DNA from: Acidobacteriota bacterium
GTDB lineage: Bacteria; Acidobacteriota; Aminicenantia; Aminicenantales; Saccharicenantaceae
DNA: 64,000 nt
Assembly (NCBI GenBank): GCA_022711665.1
Contig: JAKLEN010000003.1
Coordinates: 372,001 to 436,000, forward strand
Reading direction: 5' to 3'
Below the pieces are notes generated by a model, which saw only the letters and a list, made by a program, of their open reading frames with translations, was not told the origin of the DNA and did no database searches. The translations under genes were made by a program, and so were the position numbers. Positions 31,288 to 38,589 of this stretch are shown here, piece after piece; position 1 is the first letter of the stretch, and the number at the start of each line of letters is the position of its first letter.

Positions 31288-31995
31288 ATGATCGAAGCGC
31301 ACAAGCTGGCCAAACGGTACGGCCGCGTCGAGGCCCTGCAGGACGTCAGCTTCAAGATCCGTAAGGGCACGATCACGGCCATGCTCGGCGAAAACGGCGC
31401 CGGCAAGACGACCACCCTCAAGATCGCGCTGGGCTTCCTGCGCCCCGACGCGGGGTCGGTGGCGATCGCCCCGGGTCGGGTCGGCTACGTGCCGGACCGG
31501 CCGGCCTTCCCGGCCGGCCTCGACGGCTGGACCATCCTCGGCCTGTGCCGGAACCGGGAACGTGCCGGCGGCGAGGGCAACGGCCGGTCCTTCGCGGCCG
31601 CGGTGCTGGGCGCGTCGCGAAGCCTGCTCTTCGATCCGGGGCTGCTGCGGCGGGCCCCCGGCGCCTATTCGGCCGGCAACGCCAAGAAGTTCGCCTTCCT
31701 CCAGAACCTCGTTCTCGCGCCGGACCTGCTCGTCGCCGACGAGCCCTATGCCGCGCTCGACCCGCCGGCCGTCAAGTGCGTCCGCGACATCTTCTGCGGC
31801 CTGCGCGACGCCGGCAAGACCGTCCTCATCAGCTCCCATATGCTGGCCGAGATGGAGCGGATCGCCGACGGCTTCGTCGTCCTGCGCCGCGGCCGGACGA
31901 TCGTCCACGCCGGGCTCCGGGAATGGCGGCTGCTGCGGGCCTCCCGGACCGGCCCGGACCTCGAATCGGTGTTCCTGCTCCTGTCCGGCCCTTGA
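31288..31995 (+). CDS. ABC transporter ATPase of the peptide operon
   Basis: A 235-residue ATPase with Walker A GENGAGKTTT (about residues 35-44), Walker B LLVADEPYAALD and switch histidine in SSHMLAEME. The signature motif is unusual: YSAGNAKKFAFLQNL in place of the common LSGGQ/YSxGM form, with Asn where Gln or Met is normal. AGGAGG sits four bases before the ATG, eight bases after the permease stop. As the last gene of the five-gene operon it completes the exporter. Its 3' end is 20 bases from the convergent glgC stop, with no obvious terminator between. Confidence 0.9.
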   Translation: MIEAHKLAKRYGRVEALQDVSFKIRKGTITAMLGENGAGKTTTLKIALGFLRPDAGSVAIAPGRVGYVPDRPAFPAGLDGWTILGLCRNRERAGGEGNGRSFAAAVLGASRSLLFDPGLLRRAPGAYSAGNAKKFAFLQNLVLAPDLLVADEPYAALDPPAVKCVRDIFCGLRDAGKTVLISSHMLAEMERIADGFVVLRRGRTIVHAGLREWRLLRASRTGPDLESVFLLLSGP

Positions 31996-32014
31996 GGCCG
32001 TCGCGGCCGGCCGT

Positions 32015-33289
32015 TCAGATGACCGTGCCGTCGGGGATGACGGCGTCCTTGGGGACGACGATGATGCCGTCGACGATGGAATAGTTGTCGGCTTCCGCCG
32101 CGGCGACGTTCGCGGCGTTGACCAGCCGGACCCCTTGGCCGATCCGGGCGTTCTTGTCGATGATGGCGTTGCGGATCTCGCCGCCGCGGCCGAGGCCGAT
32201 CGCGGGCAGGCCCTGCCCGCGATTGCGGTCCAGATCCTGGCGCGACTCGTAGAAGTCGGCCCCCATGACCACCGTCCTCTCCAGCCGGACGCCTTGGCCG
32301 ATGCGCGAGCGGATGCCGATGATCGAATCCCGGATGAAGGAACGGTCGACGATGCTGCCCTCGCAGAGGATGGCGTTGCCGACGTCCGCGCCCAGGATCT
32401 TGGAGCCTGGAAGGAACCGGGGGTGGGTGAAGATGGGCCGCCCCTCGTCGTAGAAGTTGAAGCGCGGCAGGGGACGGGTCAGGTCCATGTGGGCCTCGAA
32501 AAAGCTGCGGATGGTCCCGATGTCCTCCCAGTAACCGTCGAAGAAATAGCCGCAGACCTGGCGTTCACCGATGGCCCGGGGGATGACCTCCCGGCCGAAG
32601 TCCCTGGAGTCGTCCTGGTCCAGGATCTCGCGCAGGACGTTCTGGCTGAAGAGATAGATGCCCATGGAGGCCAGGTGGGTCCGGCCGCGGGCCGGCGTGC
32701 CGAAGCGCTCGAAGACCGCCTCGTCGACGCGCAGGCGCTCGATGTCGGCCGGGTCCCCGGGCTTCTCGCGGAACTCGGTGATGCGGCCGCCGCCGTCGAC
32801 CTTCATGACCCCGAGCTCGGGGGCCTGGCCGGCCCCGATGGGCGTCACGCCGATGCTGATCTCGGCGCCCGAGGCGATGTGGAAGTCGACGAACTTCCGG
32901 TAATCCATGCGGTAGAGATGATCGCCCGAGAGGACCAGGACGAGCGCTCCGGGGTCCTTGATATAGCCGAGGTTCTGGCGGACGGCGTCGGCCGTGCCCT
33001 GGTACCAGTTCCGGTTGTCGAACGTCTGCTGGGCCGAGAGCAGGGTGACGCGGTCGCGGTGGAAGCTGTCGAAGCGGTAGGTCGTGAAGATGTGGCGGTG
33101 GAGCGACTCGCTGGCGAACTGGGTCAGGACGAAGATGTTGTGGACGTCGGAATGGATGCAGTTGGACAGGGCGATGTCGATCAGGCGGAAGCGTCCGGCC
33201 ACGGGCACGGCCGGCTTGCTCCGGACCTTGGTCAGGGGGTAGAGGCGGCTGCCCTGGCCCCCGGCCAGGATGAGGCTGACGACGTTCAT
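32015..33289 (-). CDS. glgC: Glucose-1-phosphate adenylyltransferase
   Basis: A 424-residue enzyme making ADP-glucose, the donor for glycogen synthesis. The N-terminus VSLILAGGQGSRLYPLTKVRSKPAVPVAG is the pyrophosphorylase signature; SGDHLYRMDY and the EFREKP-type FREKPGDP follow, and the C-terminal third is a left-handed beta-helix that carries allosteric sites. Length is normal. A TATACT box lies near 33329-33324, and GGAGG precedes the ATG. pfkA is 85 bases upstream on the same strand. glgB is 14 kb away in the window; a glycogen synthase gene is not present. Confidence 0.96.
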   Translation of the reverse strand: MNVVSLILAGGQGSRLYPLTKVRSKPAVPVAGRFRLIDIALSNCIHSDVHNIFVLTQFASESLHRHIFTTYRFDSFHRDRVTLLSAQQTFDNRNWYQGTADAVRQNLGYIKDPGALVLVLSGDHLYRMDYRKFVDFHIASGAEISIGVTPIGAGQAPELGVMKVDGGGRITEFREKPGDPADIERLRVDEAVFERFGTPARGRTHLASMGIYLFSQNVLREILDQDDSRDFGREVIPRAIGERQVCGYFFDGYWEDIGTIRSFFEAHMDLTRPLPRFNFYDEGRPIFTHPRFLPGSKILGADVGNAILCEGSIVDRSFIRDSIIGIRSRIGQGVRLERTVVMGADFYESRQDLDRNRGQGLPAIGLGRGGEIRNAIIDKNARIGQGVRLVNAANVAAAEADNYSIVDGIIVVPKDAVIPDGTVI

Positions 33290-33374
33290 GAAGCTCCTCC
33301 CGGGCCGCGTTGCGAGCTTCCCCAGTATAGCAAAACCCGCTTGCCGGTGGACAGGGGATCCCGGCGCCGCCGGG

Positions 33375-34328
33375 TCAGGACAGGACCTTGAGGAGGTGGT
33401 AATCCGCCTCGATGTCGGTTATCTTGACCTCGCCCGCGGCGCCGAAGGGCAGGAACTCGAGGCGGTCGTCGAGGATGTGGACGAGCCCGCCGGCGCAGCC
33501 CTCGACAAGGGCCTCGACGGCGGCGTGGCCCAGCCGGGCGGCCATGATGCGGTCGGCGGCCGTGGGCCGGCCCCCGCGCTGGATGTGGCCCAGCACGGCG
33601 ATGCGGGTCTCCAGGCCCGTCCCGGCGCTGACCGCTTCGGCCACGTCGGCGGCCGTGGCCCGGCCCTCGGCCACGACGATGATCCAGCTGGCCTTGCCCC
33701 GGGCCCGGCCCTCGCGGATCTCGGCGCAGAGGGCGTCGATGGGCACGTCCTTTTCGGGGAGGAGCACCTCTTCGCAGCCGCCCGACAGGGCGACCTGCAT
33801 GGCCAGCCAGCCGCAGTTGCGGCCCATGACCTCGACGACGAAGATGCGCTCGAGCGACGTGGCCGTGTCGCGGATCTTGTCCAGAGCGTCCAGGGCGACG
33901 TTGAGAGCGGTGTCGGTGCCGATGGCCAGGCGCACGCCCGGCACGTCGTTGTCGATGGTCGCCGGGATGCCGACGACGGGGAAGCCGTGGACCTGCGACA
34001 GGACCCGGGCGCCGGCCAGGGAGCCGTTGCCGCCGATGACGATGAGCCCGTCGATCCGCCGCTCCCGCAGGCGGGCCAGGCCCAGGCGCTGGCTTTCCTC
34101 CCGGCAGAAGTCCTCGGCCCGGGCGGTCTTGAGGATGGTCCCGCCGAGGCCGATGATGTTGGAGACCGAGCGGCGGTCGAGCGGCACGAAATCGCCGCTC
34201 ATCAGGCCGGCGTAGCCGCGCATGACGCCCTCGACCTCCAGGCCGGCGGCCACGGCCGTGCGCACCACGGCCCGGATAGCGGCGTTGACGCCGCCGCAGT
34301 CCCTGGTCAGAAGGGCGATCCTCTTCAT
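33375..34328 (-). CDS. pfkA: 6-phosphofructokinase, PfkA family, with altered nucleotide site
   Basis: A 317-residue phosphofructokinase of normal length. Catalytic TIDND (124-128), MGRNCGWLA and GHIQRGGRPTAADR are present. Two donor-site features deviate. The N-terminal loop, usually TSGGDAPGMN, reads TRDCGGVN (8-15), two residues shorter; and the GGDGS motif reads GGNGS (99-103), so the usual Mg-binding Asp is Asn. The position that separates ATP from pyrophosphate users is Gly, as in ATP enzymes. Whether ATP is still the donor is open. A TATAAT (34348-34343) lies 14 bases before the ATG. The neighbour glgC draws on the same hexose-phosphate pool. Confidence 0.88.
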   Translation of the reverse strand: MKRIALLTRDCGGVNAAIRAVVRTAVAAGLEVEGVMRGYAGLMSGDFVPLDRRSVSNIIGLGGTILKTARAEDFCREESQRLGLARLRERRIDGLIVIGGNGSLAGARVLSQVHGFPVVGIPATIDNDVPGVRLAIGTDTALNVALDALDKIRDTATSLERIFVVEVMGRNCGWLAMQVALSGGCEEVLLPEKDVPIDALCAEIREGRARGKASWIIVVAEGRATAADVAEAVSAGTGLETRIAVLGHIQRGGRPTAADRIMAARLGHAAVEALVEGCAGGLVHILDDRLEFLPFGAAGEVKITDIEADYHLLKVLS

Positions 34329-34412
34329 GGTCGTGGGCCGTGATTATATCAAAAAACCGGCCCTCCCGCCGCCCCGTATGATAGAATATCGGTATTAAGG
34401 AGAGTGACCGCA

Positions 34413-35021
34413 ATGGCCATGAAGAAACCTTTTGCCTTCGGCTGCCTCATCGTCGTCCTCCTGATCGTCCTGGGGGGCGTCTTCTACGTCACCGGCATCT
34501 ACAACTCGCTCGTCGGCCTCGACCAGAAGGTCCAGTCCCAGTGGGCCCAGGTCGAGAACACCTACCAGCGCCGGGCCGATCTCATCCCCAACCTGGTCGA
34601 GACGGTCAAGGGCGCGGCCGCCTTCGAGAAGGACACCTATACGGCCGTGACCGAGGCCCGGGCCAAGGTCGGCCAGACGCAGGTCAACGCCGGCCAGCTG
34701 ACCCCGGACGCCTTCGCCAAGTTCCAGGCCGCCCAGGACGGGCTGTCCTCGGCCCTGTCGCGGCTGCTCGTCGTCGTCGAGAAGTACCCCGACCTCAAGG
34801 CCACCGAGAACTTCAAGGAGCTCCAGGCCCAGCTCGAGGGCACGGAGAACCGGATCACCGTCGAACGCCAGCGCTTCAACGAGGCCGCCCAGGCCTTCAA
34901 CACCAGGCGCAACCGCTTCCCGGCGGTCCTGGTGGCCAACCTGTTCGGCGCCAAGTTCGCCGAGAAGCCCTACTTCAAGGCCCAGGCGGGCGCCGAGACA
35001 GCGCCCAAGGTCAAGTTCTAA
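34413..35021 (+). CDS. LemA family protein
   Basis: A 202-residue protein with one N-terminal membrane helix (CLIVVLLIVLGGVFYVTGIY) and a periplasmic helical domain. The LemA signature is clear: YNSLVGLDQKVQSQWAQVEN, YQRRADLIPNLVETVKG and a C-terminal FNTRRNRFPAVLVANLFG. The function of LemA proteins is poorly known. The start could be GTG 34404, ATG 34413 or ATG 34419; 34413 suits the AAGGAG best. It leads a three-gene group with two TPM-domain proteins, a recurrent LemA-TPM arrangement in bacteria. Confidence 0.93.
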   Translation: MAMKKPFAFGCLIVVLLIVLGGVFYVTGIYNSLVGLDQKVQSQWAQVENTYQRRADLIPNLVETVKGAAAFEKDTYTAVTEARAKVGQTQVNAGQLTPDAFAKFQAAQDGLSSALSRLLVVVEKYPDLKATENFKELQAQLEGTENRITVERQRFNEAAQAFNTRRNRFPAVLVANLFGAKFAEKPYFKAQAGAETAPKVKF

Positions 35022-35054
35022 GCGGCCCGGCTCGCCGAGACTGACGATCCGATC

Positions 35055-35834
35055 GTGAGAACCCGACGCCTTCGCCGGCCGTTCGCCGTCCTGGCCCTGG
35101 CGCTCGCCCTGGCCGGGACGCCGGCGGTCACATCCGCCGCGGCGGCCGGCGGCCAAACCCGGGCCGGCATCCCGCCGGCCCCCGGCCGCTGGGCCACGGA
35201 CCAGGCCGGGTTCCTGTCGCCGCAGACCGTCGAGGCCCTGGACTCGCGCCTGGAGGATTACGAGCGCCGGACCGGCCACCAGCTGCTCGTCTGGATCGGC
35301 CGCACGATCGGGGACAACGAGGTCCTCGAGGACTGGGCGGTCCGGACGTTCGAGGCCTGGCAGGTCGGACGCAAAGGCCTCGATGACGGGCTGGTCCTGT
35401 TCATCCTGGCCGAGGACCGCAAGGTCCGCATCGAGGTCGGCTACGGGCTCGAGGACAAGGTGCCCGACGCCTATGCCTACCGGGTCATCGCCAACATCCT
35501 GGCCCCCGGCATCCGGGCCGGCCGGCCGGACGAGGCCGTCGAAGCGGCCGTCACGGCGCTCATCGGCTATATCGGCGGCGACGCCAACGCCGCCGGCGGG
35601 GAGCCGCGCGCCCGCGCGGGCTCGAAGGCCAAGAGCATCTTCGGCCTTATCATCTTCGTCATCCTGGCCTTCCTCTTCATCACCAACCCGTCGTTGGCCA
35701 TCTGGCTGCTCATGAGCTTCCTCGGCGGCGGCGGGGGAGGCCGCGGCGGCGGTGGCGGCGGCTGGGGGGGCGGAGGCGGCTTCAGCGGCGGCGGCGGCCG
35801 CTCGGGCGGCGGCGGCGCCTCCGGCGGCTGGTAG
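35055..35834 (+). CDS. TPM domain protein with Gly-rich tail
   Basis: A 259-residue protein with a signal peptide (FAVLALALALAGTPAVTS), a TPM domain at about 45-175 (ATDQAGFLSPQTVEALDSRL, LVLFILAEDRKVRIEVGYGL), one transmembrane helix (IFGLIIFVILAFLFITNPSL) and a C-terminal tail of almost pure glycine with serine and arginine. This architecture is that of YgcG-like membrane-anchored TPM proteins; the tail is a family habit. The GTG start has only a weak Shine-Dalgarno. It sits between lemA and a second TPM gene, and the products probably act together at the inner membrane. Confidence 0.9.
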   Translation: MRTRRLRRPFAVLALALALAGTPAVTSAAAAGGQTRAGIPPAPGRWATDQAGFLSPQTVEALDSRLEDYERRTGHQLLVWIGRTIGDNEVLEDWAVRTFEAWQVGRKGLDDGLVLFILAEDRKVRIEVGYGLEDKVPDAYAYRVIANILAPGIRAGRPDEAVEAAVTALIGYIGGDANAAGGEPRARAGSKAKSIFGLIIFVILAFLFITNPSLAIWLLMSFLGGGGGGRGGGGGGWGGGGGFSGGGGRSGGGGASGGW

Positions 35835-35862
35835 GCGGGGAGAGAGCGGGGGAGAACCGACC

Positions 35863-36315
35863 ATGACCGTGAACAGCCGGCGCAAGCTCATGAAAACGAT
35901 CGACGCCGAACGGGTCAAGGCGGCCATCGCCGCGGCCGAGCTCCGGACCTCGGGCGAGATCCGGGTTTCCGTGGCCCGGTTCTTCTGGGGCTCCGTCCGC
36001 CGCGCGGCCGAGCGGGCCTTCGCCCGTCTGGGCATGGCCGCCACCAAGGACCGCAACGGCATCATGTTCTTCATCGTCCCGGCCCGCAAGAAGTTCGTCG
36101 TCCTCGGCGACGAGGGCATCCACGCCAGGGTCGGCCAGGAGTTCTGGGACAGCCTGGCCCGGCTGATGTCGGAGCGCTTCCGGAAGGGCGAGTTCACCGA
36201 GGGCCTGGTCGAGGCCATCGGCGAGGCCGGCCGCCAGCTGGCCGCCCATTTCCCCTATGACGCCGCCGTCGACGTCAACGAGCTCGCCGACGACGTCGAT
36301 TTCGGCGGCCGCTGA
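35863..36315 (+). CDS. TPM domain protein, soluble
   Basis: A 150-residue protein without a signal peptide, comprising a single TPM-like domain: ERVKAAIAAAELRTSGEIRV, then NGIMFFIVPARKKFVVLGDE and an amphipathic helix near the end (GLVEAIGEAGRQLAAHF). The ATG at 35863 was chosen because GGGGGAG precedes it. It is the third gene of the lemA group. Its conserved features resemble the second TPM protein usually found in LemA clusters. The molecular function is unknown. Confidence 0.88.
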   Translation: MTVNSRRKLMKTIDAERVKAAIAAAELRTSGEIRVSVARFFWGSVRRAAERAFARLGMAATKDRNGIMFFIVPARKKFVVLGDEGIHARVGQEFWDSLARLMSERFRKGEFTEGLVEAIGEAGRQLAAHFPYDAAVDVNELADDVDFGGR

Positions 36316-36383
36316 CCGTCGCCGTTTCCGTTCCCGCCCCGAATTGTGGTATAAGCGGGTCGTGTGATCCCCGGGGAGGGAAA

Positions 36384-38516
36384 ATGAAAAAAGCCATGCT
36401 GATGATCATGCTGTCCGTTTGTGTCCTGGGTGTCCTGGCCTTCGCTGCCTGCCGGAAGGAAGAGGCCCGGCTGGCCTATCCGTCCACGAAGACGGTCGAT
36501 CAGATCGACGACTACTTCGGCACCAAGGTGGCCGATCCCTATCGCTGGCTCGAGGACGACAACGCCGAGGAGGTCAAGGCCTGGGTCCAGGCCCAGAACG
36601 CGGTGACCTTCGGCTACCTCGAGAAGATCCCGTTCCGGCCCAAGATCAAGGCCCGGCTGACCGAGATCTTCAACTACCCGCGCTACTCGTCGCCGTTCCG
36701 GGTCGGCGAGTACTACTTCTTCACCAAGAACGACGGGCTGCAGAACCAGTCGGTCTATTACTTCCAGAAAGGCCTGGACGGGGCGCCGGAGGTCTTCCTC
36801 GACCCCAACGCCCTTTCGCCCGACGGCACGGTCCGCGTCGGCATCCTGGGGGCGTCGCTGGACGACAAGCACCTGGCCATCAGCCGAGGCGAGGCCGGCT
36901 CCGACTGGTCCGAGATCCGGGTCATGGATATCGCCACCCGGCAGGAGCTGCCGGACCGGATCCTCTGGAACAAGTTCTCCGGGGCGGCCTGGCACGGCGA
37001 CGGGTTCTACTACAGCGGGTACGACAAGCCGGCGCCCGGCCAGGAGCTGAAGGCCAAGAACGAGTTCCAGAAGGTCTTCTACCACAAGCTCGGCGATCCC
37101 CAGGAGAAGGACGTCCTGGTCTGGGAGGACAAGGCCCACCCGCTGCGCTATGTCAACGCCGGGACGACCGAGGACGAGAAGTGGCTCTTCCTCATCCTGT
37201 CGGAGGGCACCAGCGGCTCCGAGGTCTGGGTCCGCGACCTGGCCCGGAAGGACGCGCCGCTGACGCTGCTGGTCAAGGGTTTCGAATTCGACAGCTTTCC
37301 CGTCGAGACCGTGGACGGCCGGGTCCTCGTCTACACCAACGAGGACGCGCCGAACTTCCGGGTCGTGTCCGTCGACCCGGCCAGCCCGGCCAAGGAGAAC
37401 TGGCTGACGGTCATCCCCGAGAAGCCCGAGGTCCTGAGCGGGGCGGGGACGGCCGGCGGCTACCTCTTCTGCAACTACCTCAAGGACGCCAACACCAAGA
37501 TCTTCCAGCACAAGCTCGACGGCGCGCTCGTCCGCGAGATCGAGCTGCCGGCGCTGGGCACGGCCGGCGGCTTCGGCGGCAAGCGCGACGAGAAGGTCCT
37601 CTTCTATGGCTTCACCTCGTTCACCTATCCGCCGACGATCTACAAGTTCGACCCGGCCAGCGGCGCCTCGGAGGTCTTCCGCAGGAGCGAGGTCAAGTTC
37701 GATCCCTCGGCCTACGAGACCAAGCAGGTTTTCTATGCCGGCAAGGACGGGACGAAGGTCCCGATGTTCCTCGTTTACAAGAAGGGCCTGAAGCTCGACG
37801 GCCGGAACCCGGCCTTCCTCTATGCCTACGGCGGCTTCAACATCAGCCTGACGCCGAGCTTCAGCGTCTCCAACATCATCCTGCTGGAGAACGGCGGGAT
37901 CTACGCCATGGCCAACCTGCGCGGCGGCGGCGAATACGGCGAGGCCTGGCACAAGGCCGGCATGCTCGACAAGAAGCAGAACGTCTTCGACGATTTCATC
38001 GCGGCGGCCGAGTACCTGGTCCGGGAGAAGTACACCAGCCGGGACCGGCTGGCCATCGCCGGCGGCTCGAACGGCGGGCTGCTCGTCGGGGCGGTCATGG
38101 CCCAGCGGCCGGAGCTCTTCGGCGTCGCCTTCCCGGCGGTCGGGGTCATGGACATGCTCCGCTTCCACAAGTTCACGGTCGGCTGGGGCTGGTCCGTCGA
38201 GTACGGCTCGAGCGACAGCGAGAAGCAGTTCCCGTACCTCTACGCCTACTCGCCGCTGCACAACCTCAAGCCGGGCGTCTGCTACCCGGCCACGATGGTG
38301 ACGACGGCCGACCACGACGACCGGGTCGTGCCGGCGCACTCGTTCAAGTTCGCGGCGACGCTGCAGGCCGACCAGGCCTGCGCCAAGCCGGTCGTGATCC
38401 GCATCGAGACGCGGTCGGGCCACGGCTCGAGCAACCTGAGCAAGGCCATCGAGGACCTGACCGACCAGTGGTCCTTCATGTTCTACAACATGGGGATCAC
38501 GCCGGGCTATAAGTAG
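36384..38516 (+). CDS. Prolyl oligopeptidase family serine peptidase (S9A), lipoprotein
   Basis: A 710-residue peptidase with a lipoprotein signal (MLSVCVLGVLAFAAC, Cys near 23), so probably membrane-anchored in the periplasm. A seven-bladed propeller domain spans about 75-450, and the alpha/beta-hydrolase domain carries the triad Ser562 (GGSNGG), Asp645 (ADHDDRV) and His680 (SGHGSS). The N-terminal VADPYRWLEDDNAEEVKAWV is the S9A signature. It cleaves short peptides after proline in known members. TATAAG near 36349 and GGGGAGGG before the ATG support the start. It converges with the M20 operon. Confidence 0.95.
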   Translation: MKKAMLMIMLSVCVLGVLAFAACRKEEARLAYPSTKTVDQIDDYFGTKVADPYRWLEDDNAEEVKAWVQAQNAVTFGYLEKIPFRPKIKARLTEIFNYPRYSSPFRVGEYYFFTKNDGLQNQSVYYFQKGLDGAPEVFLDPNALSPDGTVRVGILGASLDDKHLAISRGEAGSDWSEIRVMDIATRQELPDRILWNKFSGAAWHGDGFYYSGYDKPAPGQELKAKNEFQKVFYHKLGDPQEKDVLVWEDKAHPLRYVNAGTTEDEKWLFLILSEGTSGSEVWVRDLARKDAPLTLLVKGFEFDSFPVETVDGRVLVYTNEDAPNFRVVSVDPASPAKENWLTVIPEKPEVLSGAGTAGGYLFCNYLKDANTKIFQHKLDGALVREIELPALGTAGGFGGKRDEKVLFYGFTSFTYPPTIYKFDPASGASEVFRRSEVKFDPSAYETKQVFYAGKDGTKVPMFLVYKKGLKLDGRNPAFLYAYGGFNISLTPSFSVSNIILLENGGIYAMANLRGGGEYGEAWHKAGMLDKKQNVFDDFIAAAEYLVREKYTSRDRLAIAGGSNGGLLVGAVMAQRPELFGVAFPAVGVMDMLRFHKFTVGWGWSVEYGSSDSEKQFPYLYAYSPLHNLKPGVCYPATMVTTADHDDRVVPAHSFKFAATLQADQACAKPVVIRIETRSGHGSSNLSKAIEDLTDQWSFMFYNMGITPGYK

Positions 38517-38532
38517 GGAGGGGTCAAACCCG

Positions 38533-38589
38533 CGAGACGGGGGACACGATCCCATTTCAGGAGAAATGGGTCATGTCCCCGCCGTCTCG
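38533..38589. repeat. Imperfect palindrome between convergent genes (terminator or REP-like)
   Basis: The left arm CGAGACGG/GGGACACGATCCCATTTC and the right arm GAAATGGGTCATGTCCCC/GCCGTCTCG are complementary over about 26 bases with a few mismatches, around an AGGA loop. It fills the whole gap between the S9 and M20 stop codons, so it can serve as a bidirectional terminator. The GGGACA...TGTCCC form also resembles REP elements mobilised by RAYT transposases; only one copy was seen here. Confidence 0.6.
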
